Shown here piece after piece: positions 25,279 to 40,379 of a DNA stretch of 64,000 bases. Every line of letters starts with the position of its first letter. Positions within the stretch are counted from its first letter, which is position 1. The stretch is taken from the NCBI GenBank assembly GCA_964057225.1, contig OZ059895.1, positions 23,260,688 to 23,324,687 of the forward strand. The letters are read 5' to 3'. The position numbers were made by a program, and so were the translations under genes. Source of the stretch: Auanema rhodensis. Lineage: Eukaryota; Nematoda; Chromadorea; Rhabditida; Rhabditidae. Under the pieces are notes generated by a model. The model was not told the origin of the DNA, did no database searches, and worked only from the letters and a program-made list of their open reading frames with translations.

Positions 25279-28200
25279 TTTTCACCCTGAAGAATTAATT
25301 TTTTCGTTGAATAACAATGTTCATCGTCTTTGCCTTGAAAAAAGGAATCTAAAAACATCTACTTTTTGCTAAATTATTTTGAAATTTTTCGAAAAAATTT
25401 TTGTCAAAATGTTTTTGGAAGCAATGTTGAGTGTACATGGAAACTCAACATACACTAATGCATCATTTTTCAAACGATCATAACTAATTTTTGTATTAAG
25501 CGTTTCTCAATGTAGTATAGTGAATTCGATGCGGATTTTTAAGCTGCGTCGATCTGTGTTATCAGATTTGCGCTAGCTTAAAAATGCACCGAGATATCAA
25601 CTGATATAAGTTCACACTTATATCCTCGATTTTCACCCTGAAGAATTAATTTTTTCGTTGAATAACAATGTTCATCGTCTTTGCCTTGAAAAAAGAAATC
25701 TAAAAACATCTACTTTTTGCTAAATTATTTTGTTAATTTTTCGAAAAAATTTTTGTCAAAATGTTTTTGGAAGCAATGTTGAGTGTACATGGAAACTCAA
25801 CATACACTAATGCATCATTTTTCAAACGATCATAACTAATTTTTGTATCAAGCGTTTCTCAATGTAGTATAGTGCATTCGATGCGGATTTTTAAGCTGCG
25901 TCGATCTGTGTTATCAGATTTGCGCTAGCTTAAAAATGCACCGAGATATCAACTGATATAAGTTCACACTTATATCCTCGATTTTCACCCTGAAGAATTA
26001 ATTTTTTCGTTGAATAACAATGTCCATCGTCTTTGCCTTGAAAAAAGAAATCTAAAAACATCTACTTTTTGCTAAATTATTTTGAAATTTTTCGAAAAAA
26101 TTTTTGTCAAAATGTTTTTAGAAGCAATGTTGAGTGTACATGGAAACTCAACATACACTAATGCATCATTTTTCAAACGATCATAACTAATTTTTGTATT
26201 AAGCGTTTCTCAATGTAGTATAGTGCATTCGATGCGGATTTTTAAGCTGCAATGATCTGTGTTATCAGATTTGCGCTAGCTTAAAAATGCACCGAGATAT
26301 CAACTGATATAAGTTCACACTTATATCCTCGATTTTCACCCTGAAGAATTAATTTTTTCGTTGAATAACAATGTCCATCGTCTTTGCCTTGAAAAAAGAA
26401 ATCTAAAAACATCTACTTTTTGCTAAATTATTTTGAAATTTTTCGAAAAAATTTTTGTCAAAATGTTTTTGGAAGCAATGTTGAGTGTACATGGAAACTC
26501 AACATACACTAATGCATCATTTTTCAAACGATCATAACTAATTTTTGTATTAAGCGTTTCTCAATGTAGTATAGTGCATTCGATGCGGATTTTTAAGCTG
26601 CGTCGATCTGTGTTATCAGATTTGCGCTAGCTTAAAAATGCACCGAGATATCAACTGATATAAGTTCACACTTATATCCTCGATTTTCACCCTGAAGAAT
26701 TAATTTTTTCGTTGAATAACAATGTCCATCGTCTTTGCCTTGAAAAAAGAAATCTAAAAACATCTACTTTTTGCTAAATTATTTTGAAATTTTTCGAAAA
26801 AATTTTTGTCAAAATGTTTTTAGAAGCAATGTTGAGCGTACATGGAAACTCAACATACACTAATGCATCATTTTTCAAACGATCATAACTAATTTTTGTA
26901 TTAAGCGTTTCTCAATGTAGTATAGTGCATTCGATGCGGATTTTTAAGCTGCAATGATCTGTGTTATCAGATTTGCGCTAGCTTAAAAATGCACCGAGAT
27001 ATCAACTGATATAAGTTCACACTTATATCCTCGATTTTCACCCTGAAGAATTAATTTTTTCGTTGAATAACAATGTCCATCGTCTTTGCCTTGAAAAAAG
27101 AAATCTAAAAACATCTACTTTTTGCTAAATTATTTTGAAATTTTTCGAAAAAATTTTTGTCAAAATGTTTTTGGAAGCAATGTTGAGTGTACATGGAAAC
27201 TCAACATACACTAATGCATCATTTTTCAAACGATCATAACTAATTTTTGTATTAAGCGTTTCTCAATGTAGTATAGTGCATTCGATGCAGATTTTTAAGC
27301 TGCGTCGATCTGTGTTATCAGATTTGCGCTAGCTTAGAAATGCACCGAGATATCAACTGATATATGTTCACACTTATATCCTCGATTTTCACCCTGAAGA
27401 ATTAATTTTTTCGTTGAATAACATTGTCCATCGTCTTTGCCTTGAAAAAAGGAATCTAAAAACATCTACTTTTTGCTAAATTATTTTGAAATTTTTCGAA
27501 AAAATTTTTGTCAAAATGTTTTTGGAAGCAATGTTGAGTGTACATGGAAACTCAACATACACTAATGCATCATTTTTCAAACGATCATAACTAATTTTTG
27601 TATTAAGCATTTCTCAATGTAGTATAGTGCATTCGATGCGGATTTTTAAGCTGCGTCGATCTGTGTTATCAGATTTGCGCTAGCTTAAAAATGCACCGAG
27701 ATATCAACTGATATAAGTTCACACTTATATCCTCGATTTTCACCCTGAAGAATTAATTTTTTTGTTGAATAACAATGTCCATCGTCTTTGCCTTGAAAAA
27801 AGAAATCTAAAAACATCTACTTTTTGCTAAATTATTTTGAAATTTTTCGAAAAAATTTTTGTCAAAATGTTTTTAGAAGCAATGTTGAGTGTACATGGAA
27901 ACTCAACATACACTAATGCATCATTTTTCAAACGATCATAACTAATTTTTGTATTAAGCGTTTCTCAATGTAGTATAGTGCATTCGATGCGGATTTTTAA
28001 GCTGCAATGATCTGTGTTATCAGATTTGCGCTAGCTTAAAAATGCACCGAGATATCAACTGATATATGTTCACACTTATATCCTCGATTTTCACCCTGAA
28101 GAATTAATTTTTTCGTTGAATAACAATGTTCATCGTCTTTGCCTTGAAAAAAGGAATCTAAAAACATCTACTTTTTGCTAAATTATTTTGAAATTTTTCG

Positions 28201-28438
28201 AAAAAATTTTTGTCAAAATGTTTTTGGAAGCAATGTTGAGTGTACATGGAAACTCAACATACACTAATGCATCATTTTTCAAACGATCATAACTAATTTT
28301 TGTATTAAGCGTTTCTTAATGTAGTATAGTGCATTCGATGCGGATTTTTAAGCTGCGTCGATCTGTGTTATCAGATTTGCGCTAGCTTAAAAATGCACCG
28401 AGATATCAACTGATATATGTTCACACTTATATCCTCGA
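25279..28438 (+). repeat. Nine-monomer block, copy B (M73-M81)
   Basis: Order: 245A/331A (EcoRI at 25522); 67A/TTAA/219C/331A; 43C/67A/139A/x/331A; 43C/67A/331A; 43C/67A/139A/154C/x/331A; 43C/67A/255A/303G; 43C/224A/331A; 43C/67A/139A/x; 230T. M74 has 67A without 43C, unlike the matching M46. Private changes are A to T at 39 in M79 and C to T at 27 in M80. The offset from copy A is 9,829 bases before the missing monomer and 9,478 after it. Confidence 0.92.
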
Positions 28439-30193
28439 TTTTCACCCTGAAGAATTAATTTTTTCGTTGAATAACAATGTTCATCGTCTTTGCCTTGAAA
28501 AAAGGAATCTAAAAACATCTACTTTTTGCTAAATTATTTTGAAATTTTTCGAAAAAATTTTTGTCAAAATGTTTTTGGAAGCAATGTTGAGTGTACATGG
28601 AAACTCAACATACACTAATGCATCATTTTTCAAACGATCATAACTAATTTTTGTATTAAGCGTTTCTCAATGTAGTATAGTGCATTCGATGCGGATTTTT
28701 AAGCTGCGTCGATCTGTGTTATCAGATTTGCGCTAGCTTAAAAATGCACCGAGATATCAACTGATATATGTTCACACTTATATCCTCGATTTTCACCCTG
28801 AAGAATTAATTTTTTCGTTGAATAACATTGTTCATCGTCTTTGCCTTGAAAAAAGGAATCTAAAAACATCTACTTTTTGCTAAATTATTTTGAAATTTTT
28901 CGAAAAAATTTTTGTCAAAATGTTTTTGGAAGCAATGTTGAGTGTACATGGAAACTCAACATACACTAATGCATCATTTTTCAAACGATCATAACTAATT
29001 TTTGTATTAAGCGTTTCTCAATGTAGTATAGTGCATTCGATGCGGATTTTTAAGCTGCGTCGATCTGTGTTATCAGATTTGCGCTAGCTTAAAAATGCAC
29101 CGAGATATCAACTGATATATGTTCACACTTATATCCTCGATTTTCACCCTGAAGAATTAATTTTTTCGTTGAATAACAATGTTCATCGTCTTTGCCTTGA
29201 AAAAAGGAATCTAAAAACATCTACTTTTTGCTAAATTATTTTGAAATTTTTCGAAAAAATTTTTGTCAAAATGTTTTTGGAAGCAATGTTGAGTGTACAT
29301 GGAAACTCAACATACACTAATGCATCATTTTTCAAACGATCATAACTAATTTTTGTATTAAGCGTTTCTCAATGTAGTATAGTGCATTCGATGCGGATTT
29401 TTAAGCTGCGTCGATCTGTGTTATCAGATTTGCGCTAGCTTAAAAATGCACCGAGATATCAACTGATATATGTTCACACTTATATCCTCGATTTTCACCC
29501 TGAAGAATTAATTTTTTCGTTGAATAACAATGTTCATCGTCTTTGCCTTGAAAAAAGGAATCTAAAAACATCTACTTTTTGCTAAATTATTTTGAAATTT
29601 TTCGAAAAAATTTTTGTCAAAATGTTTTTGGAAGCAATGTTGAGTGTACATGGAAACTCAACATACACTAATGCATCATTTTTCAAACGATCATAACTAA
29701 TTTTTGTATTAAGCGTTTCTCAATGTAGTATAGTGCATTCGATGCGGATTTTTAAGCTGCGTCGATCTGTGTTATCAGATTTGCGCTAGCTTAAAAATGC
29801 ACCGAGATATCAACTGATATATGTTCACACTTATATCCTCGATTTTCACCCTGAAGAATTAATTTTTTCGTTGAATAACAATGTTCATCGTCTTTGCCTT
29901 GAAAAAAGGAATCTAAAAACATCTACTTTTTGCTAAATTATTTTGAAATTTTTCGAAAAAATTTTTGTCAAAATGTTTTTGGAAGCAATGTTGAGTGTAC
30001 ATGGAAACTCAACATACACTAATGCATCATTTTTCAAACGATCATAACTAATTTTTGTATTAAGCGTTTCTCAATGTAGTATAGTGCATTCGATGCGGAT
30101 TTTTAAGCTGCGTCGATCTGTGTTATCAGATTTGCGCTAGCTTAAAAATGCACCGAGATATCAACTGATATATGTTCACACTTATATCCTCGA
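28439..30193 (+). repeat. Run of plain monomers (M82-M86)
   Basis: Five plain monomers; M83 has a private A to T at 39, the same change as M79 four monomers earlier. Nothing else distinguishes them. Confidence 0.9.
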
Positions 30194-33100
30194 TTTTCAC
30201 CCTGAAGAATTAATTTTTTCGTTGAATAACAATGTCCATCGTCTTTGCCTTGAAAAAAGGAATCTAAAAACATCTACTTTTTGCTAAATTATTCTGAAAT
30301 TTTTCGAAAAAATTTTTGTCAAAATGTTTTTGGAAGCAATGTTGAGTGTACATGGAAACTCAACATACACTAATGCATCATTTTTCAAACGATCATAACT
30401 AATTTTTGTATTGAGCGTTTCTCAATGTAGTATAGTGCATTCGATGCGGATTTTTAAGCTGCGTCGATCTGTGTTATCAGATTTGCGCTAGCTTAAAAAT
30501 GCACCGAGATATCAACTGATATAAGTTCACACTTATATCCTCGATTTTCACCCTGAAGAATTAATTTTTTCGTTGAATAACAATGTCCATCGTCTTTGCC
30601 TTGAAAAAAGAAATCTAAAAACATCTACTTTTTGCTAAATTATTTTGAAATTTTTCGAAAAAATTTTTGTCAAAATGTTTTTAGAAGCAATGTTGAGTGT
30701 ACATGGAAACTCAACATACACTAATGCATCATTTTTCAAACGATCATAACTAATTTTTGTATTAAGCGTTTCTCAATGTAGTATAGTGCATTCGATGCGG
30801 ATTTTTAAGCTGCAATGATCTGTGTTATCAGATTTGCGCTAGCTTAAAAATGCACCGAGATATCAACTGATATATGTTCACACTTATATCCTCGATTTTC
30901 ACCCTGAAGAATTAATTTTTTCGTTGAATAACAATGTTCATCGTCTTTGCCTTGAAAAAAGGAATCTAAAAACATCTACTTTTTGCTAAATTATTTTGAA
31001 ATTTTTCGAAAAAATTTTTGTCAAAATGTTTTTGGAAGCAATGTTGAGTGTACATGGAAACTCAACATACACTAATGCATCATTTTTCAAACGATCATAA
31101 CTAATTTTTGTATTAAGCGTTTCTCAATGTAGTATAGTGCATTCGATGCAGATTTTTAAGCTGCGTCGATCTGTGTTATCAGATTTGCGCTAGCTTAAAA
31201 ATGCACCGAGATATCAACTGATATAAGTTCACACTTATATCCTCGATTTTCACCCTGAAGAATTAATTTTTTCGTTGAATAACAATGTCCATCGTCTTTG
31301 CCTTGAAAAAAGAAATCTAAAAACATCTACTTTTTGCTAAATTATTTTGTTAATTTTTCGAAAAAATTTTTGTCAAAATGTTTTTGGAAGCAATGTTGAG
31401 TGTACATGGAAACTCAACATACACTAATGCATCATTTTTCAAACGATCATAACTATTTTTTGTATTAAGCGTTTCTCAATGTAGTATAGTGCATTCGATG
31501 CGGATTTTTAAGCTGCGTCGATCTGTGTTATCAGATTTGCGCTAGCTTAAAAATGCACCGAGATATCAACTGATATATGTTCACACTTATATCCTCGATT
31601 TTCACCCTGAAGAATTAATTTTTTCGTTGAATAACAATGTTCATCGTCTTTGCCTTGAAAAAAGGAATCTAAAAACATCTACTTTTTGCTAAATTATTTT
31701 GAAATTTTTCGAAAAAATTTTTGTCAAAATGTTTTTGGAAGCAATGTTGAGTGTACATGGAAACTCAACATACACTAATGCATCATTTTTCAAACGATCA
31801 TAACTAATTTTTGTATTAAGCGTTTCTCAATGTAGTATAGTGCATTCGATGCGGATTTTTAAGCTGCGTCGATCTGTGTTATCAGATTTGCGCTAGCTTA
31901 AAAATGCACCGAGATATCAACTGATATATGTTCACACTTATATCCTCGATTTTCACCCTGAAGAATTAATTTTTTCGTTGAATAACAATGTTCATCGTCT
32001 TTGCCTTGAAAAAAGGAATCTAAAAACATCTACTTTTTGCTAAATTATTTTGAAATTTTTCGAAAAAATTTTTGTCAAAATGTTTTTGGAAGCAATGTTG
32101 AGTGTACATGGAAACTCAACATACACTAATGCATCATTTTTCAAACGATCATAACTGATTTTTGTATTAAGCGTTTCTCAATGTAGTATAGTGCATTCGA
32201 TGCGGATTTTTAAGCTGCGTCGATCTGTGTTATCAGATTTGCGCTAGCTTAAAAATGCACCGAGATATCAACTGATATAAGTTCACACTTATATCCTCGA
32301 TTTTCACCCTGAAGAATTAATTTTTTCGTTGAATAACAATGTCCATCGTCTTTGCCTTGAAAAAAGAAATCTAAAAACATCTACTTTTTGCTAAATTATT
32401 TTGAAATTTTTCGAAAAAATTTTTGTCAAAATGTTTTTGGAAGCAATGTTGAGTGTACATGGAAACTCAACATACACTAATGCATCATTTTTCAAACGAT
32501 CATAACTAATTTTTGTATTAAGCGTTTCTCAATGTAGTATAGTGCATTCGATGCAGATTTTTAAGCTGCGTCGATCTGTGTTATCAGATTTGCGCTAGCT
32601 TAAAAATGCACCGAGATATCAACTGATATATGTTCACACTTATATCCTCGATTTTCACCCTGAAGAATTAATTTTTTCGTTGAATAACAATGTCCATCGT
32701 CTTTGCCTTGAAAAAAGGAATCTAAAAACATCTACTTTTTGCTAAATTATTTTGAAATTTTTCGAAAAAATTTTTGTCAAAATGTTTTTGGAAGCAATGT
32801 TGAGTGTACATGGAAACTCAACATACACTAATGCATCATTTTTCAAACGATCATAACTAATTTTTGTATCAAGCGTTTCTCAATGTAGTATAGTGCATTC
32901 GATGCGGATTTTTAAGCTGCGTCGATCTGTGTTATCAGATTTGCGCTAGCTTAAAAATGCACCGAGATATCAACTGATATAAGTTCACACTTATATCCTC
33001 GATTTTCACCCTGAAGAATTAATTTTTTCGTTGAATAACAATGTTCATCGTCTTTGCCTTGAAAAAAGGAATCTAAAAACATCTACTTTTTGCTAAATTA

Positions 33101-35108
33101 TTTTGAAATTTTTCGAAAAAATTTTTGTCAAAATGTTTTTGGAAGCAATGTTGAGTGTACATGGAAACTCAACATACACTAATGCATCATTTTTCAAACG
33201 ATCATAACTGATTTTTGTATTAAGCGTTTCTCAATGTAGTATAGTGCATTCGATGCGGATTTTTAAGCTGCGTCGATCTGTGTTATCAGATTTGCGCTAG
33301 CTTAAAAATGCACCGAGATATCAACTGATATAAGTTCACACTTATATCCTCGATTTTCACCCTGAAGAATTAATTTTTTCGTTGAATAACAATGTCCATC
33401 GTCTTTGCCTTGAAAAAAGAAATCTAAAAACATCTACTTTTTGCTAAATTATTTTGAAATTTTTCGAAAAAATTTTTGTCAAAATGTTTTTGGAAGCAAT
33501 GTTGAGTGTACATGGAAACTCAACATACACTAATGCATCATTTTTCAAACGATCATAACTAATTTTTGTATTAAGCGTTTCTCAATGTAGTATAGTGCAT
33601 TCGATGCAGATTTTTAAGCTGCGTCGATCTGTGTTATCAGATTTGCGCTAGCTTAAAAATGCACCGAGATATCAACTGATATATGTTCACACTTATATCC
33701 TCGATTTTCACCCTGAAGAATTAATTTTTTCGTTGAATAACAATGTCCATCGTCTTTGCCTTGAAAAAAGGAATCTAAAAACATCTACTTTTTGCTAAAT
33801 TATTTTGAAATTTTTCGAAAAAATTTTTGTCAAAATGTTTTTGGAAGCAATGTTGAGTGTACATGGAAACTCAACATACACTAATGCATCATTTTTCAAA
33901 CGATCATAACTAATTTTTGTATTAAGCGTTTCTCAATGTAGTATAGTGCATTCGATGCGGATTTTTAAGCTGCGTCGATCTGTGTTATCAGATTTGCGCT
34001 AGCTTAAAAATGCACCGAGATATCAACTGATATATGTTCACACTTATATCCTCGATTTTCACCCTGAAGAATTAATTTTTTCGTTGAATAACAATGTTCA
34101 TCGTCTTTGCCTTGAAAAAAGGAATCTAAAAACATCTACTTTTTGCTAAATTATTTTGAAATTTTTCGAAAAAATTTTTGTCAAAATGTTTTTGGAAGCA
34201 ATGTTGAGTGTACATGGAAACTCAACATACACTAATGCATCATTTTTCAAACGATCATAACTAATTTTTGTATTAAGCGTTTCTCAATGTAGTATAGTGC
34301 ATTCGATGCGGATTTTTAAGCTGCGTCGATCTGTGTTATCAGATTTGCGCTAGCTTAAAAATGCACCGAGATATCAACTGATATATGTTCACACTTATAT
34401 CCTCGATTTTCACCCTGAAGAATTAATTTTTTCGTTGAATAACAATGTTCATCGTCTTTGCCTTGAAAAAAGGAATCTAAAAACATCTACTTTTTGCTAA
34501 ATTATTTTGAAATTTTTCGAAAAAATTTTTGTCAAAATGTTTTTGGAAGCAATGTTGAGTGTACATGGAAACTCAACATACACTAATGCATCATTTTTCA
34601 AACGATCATAACTGATTTTTGTATTAAGCGTTTCTCAATGTAGTATAGTGCATTCGATGCGGATTTTTAAGCTGCGTCGATCTGTGTTATCAGATTTGCG
34701 CTAGCTTAAAAATGCACCGAGATATCAACTGATATATGTTCACACTTATATCCTCGATTTTCACCCTGAAGAATTAATTTTTTCGTTGAATAACAATGTT
34801 CATCGTCTTTGTCTTGAAAAAAGGAATCTAAAAACATCTACTTTTTGCTAAATTATTTTGAAATTTTTCGAAAAAATTTTTGTCAAAATGTTTTTGGAAG
34901 CAATGTTGAGTGTACATGGAAACTCAACATACACTAATGCATCATTTTTCAAACGATCATAACTAATTTTTGTATTAAGCGTTTCTCAATGTAGTATAGT
35001 GCATTCGATGCGGATTTTTAAGCTGCGTCGATCTGTGTTATCAGATTTGCGCTAGCTTAAAAATGCACCGAGATATCAACTGATATATGTTCACACTTAT
35101 ATCCTCGA
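30194..35108 (+). repeat. 11-monomer segment with a three-monomer expansion (M87-M100)
   Basis: Order: M87 43C/101C/220G/331A; M88 43C/67A/139A/x; M89 255A/331A; M90 43C/67A/TTAA/209T; M91 plain; M92 208G/331A; M93 43C/67A/255A; M94 43C/219C/331A; M95 208G/331A; M96 43C/67A/255A; M97 43C; M98 plain; M99 208G; M100 55T. Removing M94-M96 gives exactly the order of M157-M167 (54775-58636). M92-M94 and M95-M97 are two versions of one trimer, so the difference is a trimer gain here or loss there. Confidence 0.9.
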
Positions 35109-35810
35109 TTTTCACCCTGAAGAATTAATTTTTTCGTTGAATAACAATGTTCATCGTCTTTGCCTTGAAAAAAGGAATCTAAAAACATCTACTTTTTGCT
35201 AAATTATTTTGAAATTTTTCGAAAAAATTTTTGTCAAAATGTTTTTGGAAGCAATGTTGAGTGTACATGGAAACTCAACATACACTAATGCATCATTTTT
35301 CAAACGATCATAACTGATTTTTGTATTAAGCGTTTCTCAATGTAGTATAGTGCATTCGATGCGGATTTTTAAGCTGCGTCGATCTGTGTTATCAGATTTG
35401 CGCTAGCTTAAAAATGCACCGAGATATCAACTGATATATGTTCACACTTATATCCTCGATTTTCACCCTGAAGAATTAATTTTTTCGTTGAATAACAATG
35501 TTCATCGTCTTTGTCTTGAAAAAAGGAATCTAAAAACATCTACTTTTTGCTAAATTATTTTGAAATTTTTCGAAAAAATTTTTGTCAAAATGTTTTTGGA
35601 AGCAATGTTGAGTGTACATGGAAACTCAACATACACTAATGCATCATTTTTCAAACGATCATAACTAATTTTTGTATTAAGCGTTTCTCAATGTAGTATA
35701 GTGCATTCGATGCGGATTTTTAAGCTGCGTCGATCTGTGTTATCAGATTTGCGCTAGCTTAAAAATGCACCGAGATATCAACTGATATATGTTCACACTT
35801 ATATCCTCGA
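34407..35810 (+). repeat. Dimer repeated twice (M99-M100, M101-M102), period 702 bp
   Basis: A 208G monomer followed by a 55T monomer occurs twice in a row. M103 (35811; 255A, 331A) follows. The next 208G monomer, M104, is again followed by a 55T monomer, so the pair behaves as a unit. Confidence 0.88.
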
Positions 35811-36161
35811 TTTTCACCCTGAAGAATTAATTTTTTCGTTGAATAACAATGTTCATCGTCTTTGCCTTGAAAAAAGGAATCTAAAAACATCTACTTTTTG
35901 CTAAATTATTTTGAAATTTTTCGAAAAAATTTTTGTCAAAATGTTTTTGGAAGCAATGTTGAGTGTACATGGAAACTCAACATACACTAATGCATCATTT
36001 TTCAAACGATCATAACTAATTTTTGTATTAAGCGTTTCTCAATGTAGTATAGTGCATTCGATGCAGATTTTTAAGCTGCGTCGATCTGTGTTATCAGATT
36101 TGCGCTAGCTTAAAAATGCACCGAGATATCAACTGATATAAGTTCACACTTATATCCTCGA

Positions 36162-39100
36162 TTTTCACCCTGAAGAATTAATTTTTTCGTTGAATAACAA
36201 TGTCCATCGTCTTTGCCTTGAAAAAAGAAATCTAAAAACATCTACTTTTTGCTAAATTATTTTGTTAATTTTTCGAAAAAATTTTTGTCAAAATGTTTTT
36301 GGAAGCAATGTTGAGTGTACATGGAAACTCAACATACACTAATGCATCATTTTTCAAACGATCATAACTGATTTTTGTATTAAGCGTTTCTCAATGTAGT
36401 ATAGTGCATTCGATGCGGATTTTTAAGCTGCGTCGATCTGTGTTATCAGATTTGCGCTAGCTTAAAAATGCACCGAGATATCAACTGATATATGTTCACA
36501 CTTATATCCTCGATTTTCACCCTGAAGAATTAATTTTTTCGTTGAATAACAATGTTCATCGTCTTTGTCTTGAAAAAAGGAATCTAAAAACATCTACTTT
36601 TTGCTAAATTATTTTGAAATTTTTCGAAAAAATTTTTGTCAAAATGTTTTTGGAAGCAATGTTGAGTGTACATGGAAACTCAACATACACTAATGCATCA
36701 TTTTTCAAACGATCATAACTAATTTTTGTATTAAGCGTTTCTCAATGTAGTATAGTGCATTCGATGCGGATTTTTAAGCTGCGTCGATCTGTGTTATCAG
36801 ATTTGCGCTAGCTTAAAAATGCACCGAGATATCAACTGATATATGTTCACACTTATATCCTCGATTTTCACCCTGAAGAATTAATTTTTTCGTTGAATAA
36901 CAATGTTCATCGTCTTTGCCTTGAAAAAAGGAATCTAAAAACATCTACTTTTTGCTAAATTATTTTGAAATTTTTCGAAAAAATTTTTGTCAAAATGTTT
37001 TTGGAAGCAATGTTGAGTGTACATGGAAACTCAACATACACTAATGCATCATTTTTCAAACGATCATAACTAATTTTTGTATTAAGCGTTTCTCAATGTA
37101 GTATAGTGCATTCGATGCAGATTTTTAAGCTGCGTCGATCTGTGTTATCAGATTTGCGCTAGCTTAAAAATGCACCGAGATATCAACTGATATAAGTTCA
37201 CACTTATATCCTCGATTTTCACCCTGAAGAATTAATTTTTTCGTTGAATAACAATGTCCATCGTCTTTGCCTTGAAAAAAGAAATCTAAAAACATCTACT
37301 TTTTGCTAAATTATTTTGTTAATTTTTCGAAAAAATTTTTGTCAAAATGTTTTTGGAAGCAATGTTGAGTGTACATGGAAACTCAACATACACTAATGCA
37401 TCATTTTTCAAACGATCATAACTAATTTTTGTATTAAGCGTTTCTCAATGTAGTATAGTGCATTCGATGCGGATTTTTAAGCTGCGTCGATCTGTGTTAT
37501 CAGATTTGCGCTAGCTTAAAAATGCACCGAGATATCAACTGATATATGTTCACACTTATATCCTCGATTTTCACCCTGAAGAATTAATTTTTTCGTTGAA
37601 TAACAATGTTCATCGTCTTTGCCTTTGAAAAAAGGAATCTAAAAACATCTACTTTTTGCTAAATTATTTTGAAATTTTTCGAAAAAATTTTTGTCAAAAT
37701 GTTTTTGGAAGCAATGTTGAGTGTACATGGAAACTCAACATACACTAATGCATCATTTTTCAAACGATCATAACTAATTTTTGTATTAAGCGTTTCTCAA
37801 TGTAGTATAGTGCATTCGATGCGGATTTTTAAGCTGCGTCGATCTGTGTTATCAGATTTGCGCTAGCTTAAAAATGCACCGAGATATCAACTGATATATG
37901 TTCACACTTATATCCTCGATTTTCACCCTGAAGAATTAATTTTTTCGTTGAATAACAATGTTCATCGTCTTTGCCTTGAAAAAAGGAATCTAAAAACATC
38001 TACTTTTTGCTAAATTATTTTGAAATTTTTCGAAAAAATTTTTGTCAAAATGTTTTTGGAAGCAATGTTGAGTGTACATGGAAACTCAACATACACTAAT
38101 GCATCATTTTTCAAACGATCATAACTAATTTTTGTATTAAGCGTTTCTCAATGTAGTATAGTGCATTCGATGCGGATTTTTAAGCTGCGTCGATCTGTGT
38201 TATCAGATTTGCGCTAGCTTAAAAATGCACCGAGATATCAACTGATATATGTTCACACTTATATCCTCGATTTTCACCCTGAAGAATTAATTTTTTCGTT
38301 GAATAACAATGTCCATCGTCTTTGCCTTGAAAAAAGAAATCTAAAAACATCTACTTTTTGCTAAATTATTTTGTTAATTTTTCGAAAAAATTTTTGTCAA
38401 AATGTTTTTGGAAGCAATGTTGAGTGTACATGGAAACTCAACATACACTAATGCATCATTTTTCAAACGATCATAACTGATTTTTGTATTAAGCGTTTCT
38501 CAATGTAGTATAGTGCATTCGATGCGGATTTTTAAGCTGCGTCGATCTGTGTTATCAGATTTGCGCTAGCTTAAAAATGCACCGAGATATCAACTGATAT
38601 ATGTTCACACTTATATCCTCGATTTTCACCCTGAAGAATTAATTTTTTCGTTGAATAACAATGTTCATCGTCTTTGTCTTGAAAAAAGGAATCTAAAAAC
38701 ATCTACTTTTTGCTAAATTATTTTGAAATTTTTCGAAAAAATTTTTGTCAAAATGTTTTTGGAAGCAATGTTGAGTGTACATGGAAACTCAACATACACT
38801 AATGCATCATTTTTCAAACGATCATAACTAATTTTTGTATTAAGCGTTTCTCAATGTAGTATAGTGCATTCGATGCGGATTTTTAAGCTGCGTCGATCTG
38901 TGTTATCAGATTTGCGCTAGCTTAAAAATGCACCGAGATATCAACTGATATATGTTCACACTTATATCCTCGATTTTCACCCTGAAGAATTAATTTTTTC
39001 GTTGAATAACAATGTTCATCGTCTTTGCCTTGAAAAAAGGAATCTAAAAACATCTACTTTTTGCTAAATTATTTTGAAATTTTTCGAAAAAATTTTTGTC

Positions 39101-40379
39101 AAAATGTTTTTGGAAGCAATGTTGAGTGTACATGGAAACTCAACATACACTAATGCATCATTTTTCAAACGATCATAACTAATTTTTGTATTAAGCGTTT
39201 CTCAATGTAGTATAGTGCATTCGATGCAGATTTTTAAGCTGCGTCGATCTGTGTTATCAGATTTGCGCTAGCTTAAAAATGCACCGAGATATCAACTGAT
39301 ATAAGTTCACACTTATATCCTCGATTTTCACCCTGAAGAATTAATTTTTTCGTTGAATAACAATGTCCATCGTCTTTGCCTTGAAAAAAGAAATCTAAAA
39401 ACATCTACTTTTTGCTAAATTATTTTGTTAATTTTTCGAAAAAATTTTTGTCAAAATGTTTTTGGAAGCAATGTTGAGTGTACATGGAAACTCAACATAC
39501 ACTAATGCATCATTTTTCAAACGATCATAACTAATTTTTGTATTAAGCGTTTCTCAATGTAGTATAGTGCATTCGATGCGGATTTTTAAGCTGCGTCGAT
39601 CTGTGTTATCAGATTTGCGCTAGCTTAAAAATGCACCGAGATATCAACTGATATATGTTCACACTTATATCCTCGATTTTCACCCTGAAGAATTAATTTT
39701 TTCGTTGAATAACAATGTTCATCGTCTTTGCCTTTGAAAAAAGGAATCTAAAAACATCTACTTTTTGCTAAATTATTTTGAAATTTTTCGAAAAAATTTT
39801 TGTCAAAATGTTTTTGGAAGCAATGTTGAGTGTACATGGAAACTCAACATACACTAATGCATCATTTTTCAAACGATCATAACTAATTTTTGTATTAAGC
39901 GTTTCTCAATGTAGTATAGTGCATTCGATGCGGATTTTTAAGCTGCGTCGATCTGTGTTATCAGATTTGCGCTAGCTTAAAAATGCACCGAGATATCAAC
40001 TGATATATGTTCACACTTATATCCTCGATTTTCACCCTGAAGAATTAATTTTTTCGTTGAATAACAATGTTCATCGTCTTTGCCTTGAAAAAAGGAATCT
40101 AAAAACATCTACTTTTTGCTAAATTATTTTGAAATTTTTCGAAAAAATTTTTGTCAAAATGTTTTTGGAAGCAATGTTGAGTGTACATGGAAACTCAACA
40201 TACACTAATGCATCATTTTTCAAACGATCATAACTAATTTTTGTATTAAGCGTTTCTCAATGTAGTATAGTGCATTCGATGCGGATTTTTAAGCTGCGTC
40301 GATCTGTGTTATCAGATTTGCGCTAGCTTAAAAATGCACCGAGATATCAACTGATATATGTTCACACTTATATCCTCGA
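36162..40379 (+). repeat. Hexamer repeated twice (M104-M109, M110-M115), period 2,109 bp
   Basis: Each copy is: 43C/67A/TTAA/208G; 55T; 255A/331A; 43C/67A/TTAA; extra T at 57-58; plain. Copy 1 is 36162-38270, copy 2 is 38271-40379. Each contains three 352-bp monomers, giving 6 x 351 + 3 = 2,109. I saw no base difference between the copies. The preceding single monomer M103 (35811-36161) has 255A/331A. M110 is the only one of 40 67A monomers whose left neighbour ends in 331T, which marks the duplication joint between 38250 and 38313. Confidence 0.93.
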
